NCBI GenBank assembly: GCA_029781865.1
Contig: JAKOVW010000011.1
Span: 50,148 to 114,147, forward strand
Direction: 5' to 3'
Source of the DNA: Bacteroidota bacterium
GTDB taxonomy: Bacteria > Bacteroidota > Bacteroidia > Chitinophagales > Saprospiraceae
Length of the DNA: 64,000 bases
Shown: positions 36,160 through 44,748 of the stretch, piece after piece
Position numbering within the stretch: the first letter of the stretch is position 1
Layout of the letters: each line of letters opens with the position of its first letter
The notes under the pieces: generated by a model
The model's input: the letters and a program-made list of their open reading frames with translations, nothing else
Databases searched by the model: none
Told to the model about the DNA's origin: nothing
Program-made: the position numbers and the translations under genes

Positions 36160-36915
36160 ATGATTAATCATATTACCCAAAGATTTAATGCTGCCGCAAA
36201 AAAATTAATTCTGCTGGATTATGATGGAACGCTGGTTGATTTTGAATGCAATCCACAAAATGCGCTACCTTCAGCACAAGTCTTGAGTGTATTGGCTGGA
36301 TTATTGAATATTTCTGATACAGAAGTATTCATTATTACTGGCAGAAGTCAAGCAGATATGGATATTATTTTTAAAGAACTGCCAATAAATATTATTGCAG
36401 AACATGGATCAAAGATCAAAAAATATGGAATATGGGAAGTGGAAAGCGAAGATGACGGTTTATGGAAGAAATCAATAACCCGGATATTCAAGGAAATAGC
36501 ATTGAGTTGTCCGGGTGCATTTATTGAAGAGAAAATGTTTTCAGTTACTTGGAATTACCGTAGTTCCGATCAGATGATCGGCAATATGCAATCCAGAAAA
36601 TTAATCAAAAGGCTTCAGGAAAACGCAGATTGTAGGAGTTTACGAATTATTGATGGAAATAAAATCGTCGAAGTAATGAATGATAAAATTAACAAAGGAA
36701 TTGCTGTCAATAAATTGCTTGCGAACAATTATTATGATTATATATTATCGATCGGAGATGATCAGACTGATGAAGATATGTTTAACTCATTGCTTAACAT
36801 TAAATTTGCCGATACTATAAAGGTTGGAGAAGGTGAGACGTTAGCCAGGTATGCATTGAAATCTTACAGAGAAGTAGTGACTTTGCTGGAAGAACTGGTA
36901 ATGAGTATTAAATAG
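36160..36915 (+). CDS. otsB: Trehalose-6-phosphate phosphatase
   Basis: 251 residues of the HAD superfamily. Motif I is LLDYDGTLVDF with the nucleophile Asp near residue 20, motif II is IITGRSQ, the cap region contains IIAEHGSKIKK, and motif IV is SIGDDQTDEDMF. It dephosphorylates trehalose-6-phosphate, the second step of OtsAB trehalose synthesis. It is the first gene of the otsB-trehalase-otsA set (gaps of 37 and 12 bases), so one transcript is likely. Confidence 0.95.
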   Translation: MINHITQRFNAAAKKLILLDYDGTLVDFECNPQNALPSAQVLSVLAGLLNISDTEVFIITGRSQADMDIIFKELPINIIAEHGSKIKKYGIWEVESEDDGLWKKSITRIFKEIALSCPGAFIEEKMFSVTWNYRSSDQMIGNMQSRKLIKRLQENADCRSLRIIDGNKIVEVMNDKINKGIAVNKLLANNYYDYILSIGDDQTDEDMFNSLLNIKFADTIKVGEGETLARYALKSYREVVTLLEELVMSIK

Positions 36916-36952
36916 AATAGATTTTACATAATGTAATTAACGAGTCGAATTG

Positions 36953-38137
36953 ATGAAAACAATTATTTATAAAAGAGATTACCAGGATTGTTTGGACTAC
37001 ATTAATAGGTATTGGGAAAAATTAATCTGTTTTCATCCCAAAGATAGAATGATTAATTTGGGATTGCCGAATCCTTATGTGAGTCCAAGTGCTGGTATCT
37101 TTAAAAAAGATCAATTTTACTGGGATACTTATTTTATCATACTGGGTTTAGTTAAGTGTGACAGGGTCAAACTTGCCAAAGGTATGGTTGACAATTTGTG
37201 TTTTTTGTTTCGTAGATTTAATATTGTTCCCATGCGAAATCGATATTATAACATCGGAATTTCTCAAATACCATTTTTGACATCCATGGCACTTGAGATT
37301 TATGAAAAATATAAAAACAACAAATGGTTATTGAAAACCGGAGAAGTTGCTGAAGATGAGCTTGCAAATTATTGGATGAATTCCAAATTAACTGAAAAGC
37401 ATATAGTCCATAAAGGTTTATCCAGGTATTGTGATCATTTTATTACCCATTTAGGAGCAGAGCATGAGTCGGGGTGGGATATGACATCGCGGTTCAAGGA
37501 CAATTGCTTAAATTACTTGCCTGTGGACTTAAATACCTGTTTATACAAATATGAATTAGATATATCCGCGATTCAAAAAATAAATCAAAATAGTATAAAA
37601 GAGAAAAATTATTTAGACAATGCTAGAAGAAGGAAGAAAATAATTACTCAATTGATGTGGAATGAAAGAAAAGGTTTTTTTTTCGACTATAATTGCAAAA
37701 CCAAAAAACAAAGTAATTTTTATTCATTGGCAGGGTATTATCCACTTTGGGCCGGATTGGCAACTAAGAGTCAGGCTGAAAAGGTAAAAGATCAATTAGC
37801 TTTGTTTGAATATAAGGGTGGTTTATCAAACACGCAATCAGAAAATCTCTCTGAAGAATTTAAGCAACATGATTATCCAAATGGATGGGCCCAGCAGCAT
37901 TATATTGTAATACAGGGTTTGTTGAATTATGGATACGAAGAAGAGGCAAAAAGAATTGCAAAAAAATGGCTTGAATTGAATAAAAAAGTATTTATTAAGA
38001 CTGGAAATTTCTGGGAAAAATACAATGTAGTAAAGTGTACAGTTGGTAAAAGCAATCAAGATCGTTATCCAATACAAAGTGGCTTTGGTTGGACGAATGC
38101 AATTTTTGTCAAGCTGATTGAAGAGTTGAGTGAGTAA
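36953..38137 (+). CDS. Trehalase, glycoside hydrolase family 37, cytoplasmic
   Basis: 394 residues from the ATG at 36953 (a TTG immediately before is rejected). GH37 signatures are present in modified form: SAGIFKKDQFYWDTYF near residue 46 and HDYPNGWAQQ near 306, where His replaces the usual Trp of QWDYPNGWAP. The catalytic acid is D176 in HESGWDMTSR and the catalytic base E355 in NFWEKYN; IQSGFGWTNA closes the fold. No signal peptide, so it splits intracellular trehalose to glucose. E. coli TreA is about 565 residues; this form is compact. It lies between the two synthesis genes, an apparently opposing activity. Confidence 0.9.
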   Translation: MKTIIYKRDYQDCLDYINRYWEKLICFHPKDRMINLGLPNPYVSPSAGIFKKDQFYWDTYFIILGLVKCDRVKLAKGMVDNLCFLFRRFNIVPMRNRYYNIGISQIPFLTSMALEIYEKYKNNKWLLKTGEVAEDELANYWMNSKLTEKHIVHKGLSRYCDHFITHLGAEHESGWDMTSRFKDNCLNYLPVDLNTCLYKYELDISAIQKINQNSIKEKNYLDNARRRKKIITQLMWNERKGFFFDYNCKTKKQSNFYSLAGYYPLWAGLATKSQAEKVKDQLALFEYKGGLSNTQSENLSEEFKQHDYPNGWAQQHYIVIQGLLNYGYEEEAKRIAKKWLELNKKVFIKTGNFWEKYNVVKCTVGKSNQDRYPIQSGFGWTNAIFVKLIEELSE

Positions 38138-38149
38138 AATGATAAATCT

Positions 38150-40381
38150 ATGAAAATAAATCTTGCACTAATATTATCGATCATTATTGCGGTTGGCATT
38201 GTGGCATTTTGTTTTACTTATTTTCAGATACTGAATGAAAAAGAGCGATTGGCCAATGAATTGGAGGAAAAAGTCAGAATCAGTGCAGGAAGATTTTCAG
38301 ATTCTAATTTGTTGATGATTGAGAAAAATTCAGGCCTTGCTGATTCGGATTATATAAATAAAACGCTTTTGCAATATCGATTGCTCGCAGTGGCTATATA
38401 CTATCGGTCGGATAGCATCATTTATTTTGGAAAATCAGCAGAGTCATTAGTGAAATTATCAAACGACTATGTGCTACAAGCTGAAAATGGAAATACGGCA
38501 CTCCATAATTTTTTTACTGTTGGAAACCAGTATATTTATCAGCTCATAATGCCAGTAAAATCTAATGAAGAAACAGATAAAGTGATCATTTGTTATTCGG
38601 AAGCAAATTATATTAAAAACATTATAAATAAAATCTGGTTAGGAAATTTTTTCAGATGGTTTATGCAGGCTTTAATCATTTCATTTGTAACCGTGCTTGT
38701 TGTGAGATGGGGAGTATTCAGCCCTTTAAGAAAAATTGTAGAATGGATTAAAGCAGCACGAATTGGAAATATAGAGGAGCTGAAAAAACCGCCTGCCAAT
38801 TTTCTTAAATCTCTACATAACGAAATAACAGGAATTGCGAAAGCCATGCAGGATGCGAAGCTTTCGGCTGAAGAGGAAGCCAGATTGAGAGCTAACGCGG
38901 AGGCTGTGTGGACACCTGAAAGATTAAAAGTTGAGGTTAAAAGCTTATTGCATGATAAAAAGTTGGTTGTAGTTTCGAATCGGGAGCCTTATATGCATAT
39001 TCATTCTGGTAAGGAAATCAAATGTATTGTACCGGCAAGCGGCATGATAACTGCTATGGAGCCTATTCTTAAGGCCTGTGGTGGCTTGTGGATTGCTTCC
39101 GGCAGCGGAGATGCTGATCGGGAGACCGTAAATAGTAATGATTCGATTCAGGTTCCTCCTGAAGACCCAAAATATACATTAAGAAGATTATGGCTTACAA
39201 AAGAAGAAGAAGATCATTATTATTATGGATTTTCTAATGAAGGTCTTTGGCCGTTATGCCATATAGCTCATACACGTCCGGTATTTCGCGAATTAGACTG
39301 GGACTATTACAAAAAAGTAAATCAGCATTTTGCAGATGCGGTCATTGAAGAAACAAAGAATGATGCTCAACCAATCATCCTGATACAGGATTATCATTTT
39401 GCGCTTTTGCCTGAATTAATTAAAAAAAGGAAACCTTCTGCGCGAATTGCGATTTTTTGGCATATACCTTGGCCAAACCCGGAGTCTTTCGGAATTTGCC
39501 CATGGCAAAATGAGATTCTAAAAGGAATGCTGGGTGCGGATTTAATTGGATTTCACACGCAATATCATTGCAATCATTTTCTAGAAACGGTGAATAATTC
39601 ACTCGAGTCCCGAGTATTGTGGGAGAATTTTACAATTAAAATTGGGTGGCATACAACTCTGGTTAAGCCTTTTCCAATCAGCATTGCATTTACAAGGAAA
39701 GCAGTTGAATCGCAATCTGAGCAAATCAATCCTGCAAGACTCTTCAATGAATATGGTATTGTGACCAGTCTTTTTGGAATCGGCGTCGATCGCATTGACT
39801 ATACGAAAGGGATTATTGAAAAATTTCTTGCATTAGAAAGATTTTTCGAAAAAAATACGGAGTATATCGGAAAATTTACATTCGTTCAGATTGGAGCGCC
39901 GAGTCGCACTTTAATAAAAAATTATGCAGACATGGCTAATGCCATTGAAAAGGAAGCCGATAGAATTAACTGGAGGTTTAAATCAAAAAACTGGAAAGCT
40001 ATTTTACTTCTAAAAAGACATCACAGTCATGAGGAAATAAAACCTTTTTATCAGGGAGCTGAATTGTGTCTGGTTACTTCTTTACACGATGGAATGAATC
40101 TTGTAGCAAAGGAGTTTGTTTCGGAGCAAACCCAAAAATCTGGAGTCCTGATATTAAGTCGTTTTGCCGGTGCATCCCAGCAAATGAAAGGAGCCATAAT
40201 TATAAATCCGTATGATATAGAAAAAACATCTCAGGCAATAAAAATGGCCCTCGAAATGCCGCAGGAAGAAAGGGATTCCCGGATTGAAATGATGAGAAAT
40301 GATATCATTGCCAATAATATATATGCATGGGCTGCAAATTTGTTACAAACAATGTCTAAATTAAATACATCATCCACTTGA
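38150..40381 (+). CDS. otsA: Trehalose-6-phosphate synthase (GT20) fused to a membrane sensor-like N-terminus
   Basis: 743 residues. Residues 5-27 and about 168-188 are membrane helices enclosing a roughly 140-residue extracytoplasmic domain (28-165) that looks like a small single-PAS/CHASE-type sensor. A HAMP-like linker and charged coiled coil follow (190-260). The GT20 domain begins near 268 (LVVVSNREP) and has FWHIPWPNPESFGICPW, GVDRIDYTKGI (about 546) with the phosphate-contacting Arg and Lys, and HDGMNLVAKEFV (about 646). It condenses nucleotide-glucose with glucose-6-phosphate. Ordinary OtsA is about 470 residues and soluble, so activity here may respond to an external signal. Third gene of the trehalose transcript. 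Confidence 0.93.
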   Translation: MKINLALILSIIIAVGIVAFCFTYFQILNEKERLANELEEKVRISAGRFSDSNLLMIEKNSGLADSDYINKTLLQYRLLAVAIYYRSDSIIYFGKSAESLVKLSNDYVLQAENGNTALHNFFTVGNQYIYQLIMPVKSNEETDKVIICYSEANYIKNIINKIWLGNFFRWFMQALIISFVTVLVVRWGVFSPLRKIVEWIKAARIGNIEELKKPPANFLKSLHNEITGIAKAMQDAKLSAEEEARLRANAEAVWTPERLKVEVKSLLHDKKLVVVSNREPYMHIHSGKEIKCIVPASGMITAMEPILKACGGLWIASGSGDADRETVNSNDSIQVPPEDPKYTLRRLWLTKEEEDHYYYGFSNEGLWPLCHIAHTRPVFRELDWDYYKKVNQHFADAVIEETKNDAQPIILIQDYHFALLPELIKKRKPSARIAIFWHIPWPNPESFGICPWQNEILKGMLGADLIGFHTQYHCNHFLETVNNSLESRVLWENFTIKIGWHTTLVKPFPISIAFTRKAVESQSEQINPARLFNEYGIVTSLFGIGVDRIDYTKGIIEKFLALERFFEKNTEYIGKFTFVQIGAPSRTLIKNYADMANAIEKEADRINWRFKSKNWKAILLLKRHHSHEEIKPFYQGAELCLVTSLHDGMNLVAKEFVSEQTQKSGVLILSRFAGASQQMKGAIIINPYDIEKTSQAIKMALEMPQEERDSRIEMMRNDIIANNIYAWAANLLQTMSKLNTSST

Positions 40382-40806
40382 TAGAAAATCGTTAGTCTTC
40401 AATAAGCATGATTTTAGAAAATAAATTATAGGGGTATATAATTTCTATAACATAGGGGTTTTAATGATAAATCCAAAAGGAGTAAAAGGGTGTATCGTAA
40501 AAAAGTTTTGAAATAATCTAAAAATCAGTCAAAAGTAAAACCAAATATACATAATTAATTTGCTCGGGTTGACAAAATTTATATATGTGGTGCTGAAATG
40601 ACGAATGAATTGCGGGATATTAAATGCATTTACGTGTGAACTATTGTCTTCGTCTACGCATTTTAAAGGATAACTGCAAAAAGCAATATTCAGTTAGAAT
40701 TTATTTGAGGTAATAGCCTGAAAATTGAATAGGTTGGCTCGGCACTTAGAATTTTATTAAACACATAATGCATAAAATATAATAAATAATTTAATAATAA
40801 TATCAA
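40382..40806. other. AT-rich intergenic region between the trehalose operon and the Crp/Fnr gene
   Basis: About 425 bases. No open frame, clear terminator hairpin or Bacteroidota-type promoter was found. A TTGACA at 40569-40574 stands alone without a matching -10. Confidence 0.5.
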
Positions 40807-41520
40807 ATGATTAATATTGATCGAATGAAACAAGCCTTAAATCGTTTTCATTTTTATTCAGGAATTAAAATTGGATTATTTTCGAATGATGAGTTGGAAT
40901 TTATTGACAAACATACGAGTACGATTACTTTAGAAAGAAAAGCATTATTGTTTAAACAAGGAAGTTATCCGGGAGGTGTTTATATACTGAACAAAGGAAA
41001 ATTAAAGGTTTATCAATTAAATTATGACAACTCTCTTCAGATTCTTTTTATTTACTCCCAGGGTGAAGTCTTTGGATACAGGCCAATATTAAGTAATGAG
41101 TATCAACCGGTGAGTATTGCTGCAATAGAATATTGTGAATTACTATATATGGAACGATCTCACTTTCTGGAATTGTTAAGTAAATCGGTGTCCCTGTCAA
41201 ATCAATTATTGGCGAGCTTAAGTCATGAATTTACGGTTCTAACGAATCGTATGAATGTATTTGCACAGCGAAAAATTAAGGAAAAATTGGCATTAGCGTT
41301 GCTTATTTTAAATGAAAAATTCAGAACTTCAAATGGAGAATTTACGGCTTCGGAGATTAAGTTAAATCGAACTGACCTTGCGAATTTTGTAGGTACATCG
41401 CTTGAAAATTTGGTGCGAACTTTAAATTATTTTAAAGAAAAAGGTTTAATTAAAACCAAGGGAAAAAGCATTTTCATTGAAAATTTTGAAAATTTATTCA
41501 TTCTTTCCGCAATTGAATAG
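40807..41520 (+). CDS. Crp/Fnr-family transcriptional regulator
   Basis: 237 residues. The N-terminal cyclic-nucleotide-binding fold (about 20-130) shows LFKQGSYPGGVYILNKGKLKVYQ and GEVFGYRPILSNEYQPVSIAAIE. A dimer helix follows, then a winged HTH (about 165-230: LNRTDLANFVGTSLENLVRTLNYFKEKGLI). There is no N-terminal cysteine cluster, so it is not an oxygen-sensing Fnr of the E. coli kind; the ligand is unknown. It lies between the trehalose operon and a universal stress protein, all on the same strand, and could regulate either. Confidence 0.92.
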   Translation: MINIDRMKQALNRFHFYSGIKIGLFSNDELEFIDKHTSTITLERKALLFKQGSYPGGVYILNKGKLKVYQLNYDNSLQILFIYSQGEVFGYRPILSNEYQPVSIAAIEYCELLYMERSHFLELLSKSVSLSNQLLASLSHEFTVLTNRMNVFAQRKIKEKLALALLILNEKFRTSNGEFTASEIKLNRTDLANFVGTSLENLVRTLNYFKEKGLIKTKGKSIFIENFENLFILSAIE

Positions 41521-41540
41521 TTAAAAATTTTAAAATTATT

Positions 41541-41566
41541 AAAAACTTGACTTAAGTCAAGTTTTT
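41541..41566. terminator. Perfect 26-base palindrome: terminator of the Crp/Fnr gene, or Crp/Fnr-type operator
   Basis: The centre CTTGACTTAAGTCAAG is flanked by five A and five T, giving a symmetric sequence of 26 bases starting 21 bases after the stop. As RNA it forms an 11-bp stem with a TTAA loop and a U-run, a reasonable terminator. As DNA the core is TTGAC-N4-GTCAA, the classic half-site layout bound by Fnr-type dimers. Both readings fit; see the findings. Confidence 0.7.
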
Positions 41567-41590
41567 GTCTGTTTAGGCATTGTAATTTTG
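41564..41590 (+). promoter_or_regulatory. Promoter-like sequence just downstream of the palindrome
   Basis: TTTG (41564-41567) and TAATTTTG (41583-41590) are separated by 15 bases, shorter than usual. A start near 41597 would put the palindrome centre (41553.5) about 43 bases upstream, close to the position of class II Crp/Fnr sites. No ORF follows until 42382. Confidence 0.35.
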
Positions 41591-42381
41591 AGTAATTATT
41601 TGGTGAATGAATATTAAGAGCATCTGGCAACCTCTAAAGACCATTCTCATTCTAATTATCGTTTTTTAGGTAAGTGAGTGAACAAAATACAGAGATTAGT
41701 AATGATTGAATAAGAATGGAATTTAGAGGTACCCATGCTATTCTTCATTTATATAAAAAGGAAATATGAATTAGTTACAGGATTGTGTATATAAATAATG
41801 AACCATCCATTTTGACTAGTAAAACTGATTGAGATTACAGGTATTATTTAAGCCATCTGGTTACTTCCTGAATAAATGCTGATGTTTTTTAATAATTAAA
41901 ATAGAGTATAAATAATCGTTTTTTTTGAGTAATGGATAATGTGAGGATCCTTAAAAAATTTAGCTTCAGAAGTCATGTTGTAATGAGTTTTGGTTAATCG
42001 AATGATGGAATAAATAAAGTATCGTCTTGAATGGATTCACTTTATGAATAATTTTAAAAGGATTAAACATTAAACATTATTCAAAGAAAATATTCTCCAT
42101 CTGACTGGGAGATTTGTAGTCATGCTGCATACCTTGCATTTGTTACGTATGTTTTGGAAATGAATCGGATATCGCAAAGCCAAGTATGTAGGCATGGCTG
42201 CAAATAGATTCTTTAATAATTCTATGAGAACATTTAATTAAGATGGTCATTTTTAACACATTTGGCGAGTCCGAACAAAAGTGTAAGAATATATTTTAAA
42301 CAAATAACAGATTTTAAAAGTATGTTCTTTTGATTTGTTATAATTAAATACAATGTTGATATAACTAACCAAATTGAATGA
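41591..42381. other. Long AT-rich region before the universal stress gene, no gene recognised
   Basis: About 790 bases with many stops in all frames. A hydrophobic 69-codon frame on the minus strand (42234-42443) overlaps the start of the stress-protein gene and looks spurious. The stretch could hold a long leader, a non-coding RNA or a decayed gene; I see no direct sign of which. Confidence 0.45.
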
Positions 42382-43278
42382 ATGACAATGATGGCTGAAA
42401 TTCCAAGGATATCTAATCTTAAATTGGGCAAAAAGAGTTTCAATATTAAAACGATTTTGGTGCCGACTGATTTTTCAGAAACTGCAAATCATGCTTTAAT
42501 TCAGGCTGTTGAAATTGCTAAGCATTCAAATGCAAAATTAGTATTAATGCATGTTGTAGAATTGACAGCATTTACTGTGCCAACAGAACTTCTAACACTT
42601 GGATTGATAACTTCTCAATTGGCCGAGGAAACTAAAGAAAAGTTAAAGGAGTTGGCGTCATCAATTAAGGAGGAAAAGTCAATAAAAGTTGAATTCAGAA
42701 TTTTATTCGGAAGCGTATATGAAAATATTATCAGAGCAGCTTATTTGCAAGATGCAGATTTGATAATAATGGGGACTCATGGCAAGTCAGGTCTTAAAGG
42801 TTGGTTATTTGGTAGTAACGCGTACATTGTAGTTAATAATACTACCATTCCGGTATTAACTATACATCATCATACGCAGTCGCATTCTTATAAAAGAATC
42901 GTTTTTCCATTCAACGAGAATCTTTTAACACTCAGAAAGGTAAATAATGTGATTAATCTGGCAAAACTTTTTGAGTCTATAATATTACTTTTTGGATATT
43001 CAGAGAGTGATTCTGAAATTGCAATGATTTCATTGCGAATTAAGAGCGAAGAACTTACCAGATTGTTTAAAAATGAAAATATACCAAGTACAATTTCCTT
43101 AATGGCTGGAAACGATTATGCACAGGATATTATGAAATTTGCAGTTGAGTCCAAGGCAGATCTGATTACTGTGGCAACAAATGGAAGTCATAATGTCAAC
43201 AATATATTAGAGTCAAAGCCGTATAGGAAACTAATACATAAATCTCTTATTCCGGTGTTAAGTGTACCAGTTGAATAA
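42382..43278 (+). CDS. Tandem universal stress protein (UspA family)
   Basis: 298 residues with two Usp domains. The first (about 22-160) starts KTILVPTDFSETANHALIQA and has the ATP-binding motif G-x2-G-x9-G-S in GTHGKSGLKGWLFGSN. The second (about 168-298) starts KRIVFPFNENLLTLRKVNNV, but its glycine motif is degraded (VATNGSHNVNNIL), so it probably does not bind ATP. Three Met codons near the start (42382, 42388, 42391) are all possible. Together with the trehalose genes and regulator it suggests a stress-response region. Confidence 0.92.
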   Translation: MTMMAEIPRISNLKLGKKSFNIKTILVPTDFSETANHALIQAVEIAKHSNAKLVLMHVVELTAFTVPTELLTLGLITSQLAEETKEKLKELASSIKEEKSIKVEFRILFGSVYENIIRAAYLQDADLIIMGTHGKSGLKGWLFGSNAYIVVNNTTIPVLTIHHHTQSHSYKRIVFPFNENLLTLRKVNNVINLAKLFESIILLFGYSESDSEIAMISLRIKSEELTRLFKNENIPSTISLMAGNDYAQDIMKFAVESKADLITVATNGSHNVNNILESKPYRKLIHKSLIPVLSVPVE

Positions 43279-43307
43279 TCAGGTTGTTTTGAATTTAGGT
43301 TTAGCCT

Positions 43308-43372
43308 TCCCGCCGCATTAATTTAAGTAGAACAGGGTTTAATTTTATTAATTGTGGTATTAGCGGCGGGAA
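43308..43372 (+). terminator. Long-loop GC-rich inverted repeat after the universal stress gene
   Basis: TTCCCGCCGC (43308-43317) and GCGGCGGGAA (43363-43372) are exact reverse complements about 45 bases apart, followed by AATTTT. The loop itself can pair through ATTAAT-type sequences. It stands out as GC-rich within an AT-rich region and may end the stress-protein transcript. Confidence 0.5.
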
Positions 43373-43679
43373 TTTTAATTAAACGAATGAAGATAAAGTA
43401 ATACCCAACTTTTATAGATGGATGCGACCCGGAAATGAAAAGTTTCAAAACCTTCCGTTTCTAAATTTCGGAGTACTTCAGAAATTGGTATTGGTTCAGT
43501 AATATGTCATTCCCAAATGGATTAATATGATAATAAGGGATCAAATAAGATTTTTTATCGAGTGAAAGAAACGTAAAAAATAATCATTTCAGAATTTAAT
43601 GAGTAGAGCTAAAGCTATAATGCACCAATTGTTTGCTTTGCTTAATAGAAGTAATTAATCACAAATTAATGGATAGTAA
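43373..43679. other. Intergenic region, nothing recognised
   Basis: About 300 bases between the stress-protein gene and the convergent methyltransferase gene. No frame, repeat or clear hairpin was found. Confidence 0.45.
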
Positions 43680-44462
43680 TTATTTCACCGCCCTGCAATA
43701 AAAATCCAATTGGGTACCATCCATTTCTTTTAAGTAATAATTGGCGGTGGATATTTTTGAAACGAGTTCATCATGTTGTCCTTTCAATTTGTTTCTGTTC
43801 ATGCGATTGAGAATATCATAGGGAACCTGAAACCATTTACCAGGTAAATTTTCTTCCAGATTGAAAATATCCCACTTTTTCCATTTTGCAATACTCGCTT
43901 TGTTTTTTTCCTGGTATTGCATAATTTGTTCATCACCGTATACTCCACCGAAATAAATCTTGTCGGGTTGAAAATAAAAACTGATTAACTTCCTGAATTC
44001 CTCCGTTGTGTATTCTCTCATGTGGTATGGATTCCGGGTGAGAGACATGGTTTTGTTTGGTGTGGTAAGAAGTAATTTTCCACCGGGCTTCAATACCCTG
44101 TAAATTTCTTTTAAAAGAGTTTTATCATCCTGGATATGTTCTATGAGCTGGAAGCAAATGACAACGTCAAAAAATTGATCTTCCAGACCATTCAACCAGG
44201 GAACTTCCATTTGAATGAATTCGACGCTTTTAAAATTATCGGTGTTAACCGGTTTGAATTTATCAATGGCAATATATCTGCTGGAATGAGGTGCTAATAG
44301 TTTTATACCGTAGCCTTCACCACTGCCGATTTCAAGTACAGTTCCATTTATTTCTTTTGCCGCTTGTTCATATGCAAACAATTGCCTCATGAAAACCGGG
44401 TTGTCTGAAACGGCTTGCTCCGTCGCTCGTTCTGCAGTATGGATGTTTTTAAAAATGCTCAT
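43680..44462 (-). CDS. Class I SAM-dependent methyltransferase (Methyltransf_11 type)
   Basis: 260 residues from the ATG at 44462 (MSIFKNIHTAERATEQAV). The SAM-binding motif I is VLEIGSGEGYGIKLL, motif II DVVICFQLIEHIQDD and motif III LKPGGKLLLTTPN. The target is unknown. A frame open 58 codons further upstream is rejected, because it runs through the inverted repeat at 44507-44723 and a promoter-like box lies only 21 bases before the chosen ATG. It is divergent from the membrane-protein gene at 44749. Confidence 0.9.
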   Translation of the reverse strand: MSIFKNIHTAERATEQAVSDNPVFMRQLFAYEQAAKEINGTVLEIGSGEGYGIKLLAPHSSRYIAIDKFKPVNTDNFKSVEFIQMEVPWLNGLEDQFFDVVICFQLIEHIQDDKTLLKEIYRVLKPGGKLLLTTPNKTMSLTRNPYHMREYTTEEFRKLISFYFQPDKIYFGGVYGDEQIMQYQEKNKASIAKWKKWDIFNLEENLPGKWFQVPYDILNRMNRNKLKGQHDELVSKISTANYYLKEMDGTQLDFYCRAVK

Positions 44463-44482
44463 GGAAGTAAATTGGTATTGCG

Positions 44483-44490
44483 CAAAGGTA
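44483..44490 (-). promoter_or_regulatory. -7 box for the methyltransferase
   Basis: Minus-strand TACCTTTG, identical to the box in front of xth. It lies 21 bases before the ATG at 44462 and just outside the left arm of the inverted repeat. Confidence 0.45.
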
Positions 44491-44506
44491 AAGAATAAGT
44501 CTGTGG

Positions 44507-44723
44507 GGAGGAAGTCTATAGTGAAGAAGGCTGTAGGCTGTAGGTTTTTAGAAGGATAGGCTGTTAGGTGGTTAGGTAAGAAAACATTATAAGCTATTTG
44601 CTCATTAAACTTGTGAACAACTATTAAAAAAAACAAATTTACCTAAAACCCTAAAACCTAACGCCCTAAAAACCTAATAGTCTTCTTCCCTAATAGTCTT
44701 CTTCCCTATAGACTTCTTCCCTT
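44507..44723. repeat. Imperfect inverted repeat between two divergent promoters
   Basis: The left arm (about 44507-44580) runs GGAAGTCTATAGTGAAGAAG, then TAGGCTGTAGG and TTAGGTGGTTAGG words. The right arm (about 44640-44723) is its approximate reverse complement, with CCTAAAACC words, CTAATAGTCTTCTTCCC twice and TATAGACTTCTTCCC. The two arms sit symmetrically inside the -7 boxes of the methyltransferase and membrane-protein genes. Confidence 0.65.
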
Positions 44724-44731
44724 TTCTGACT

Positions 44732-44739
44732 TACTTTTG
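44732..44739 (+). promoter_or_regulatory. -7 box for the membrane protein at 44749
   Basis: TACTTTTG fits TAnnTTTG and ends 9 bases before the ATG at 44749, implying an almost leaderless transcript. It covers the in-frame TTG at 44737, which therefore cannot be the start. Confidence 0.45.
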
Positions 44740-44748
44740 TTTCCAGCT

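Noticed and set aside
42234..42443. 69-codon hydrophobic minus-strand frame
   Set aside because: It overlaps the start of the stress-protein gene on the other strand, and its hydrophobicity follows from AT-rich sequence. No supporting motif.
44463..44636. N-terminal extension of the methyltransferase
   Set aside because: It is encoded by the inverted repeat, lacks similarity to the family and lies upstream of the promoter-like box.
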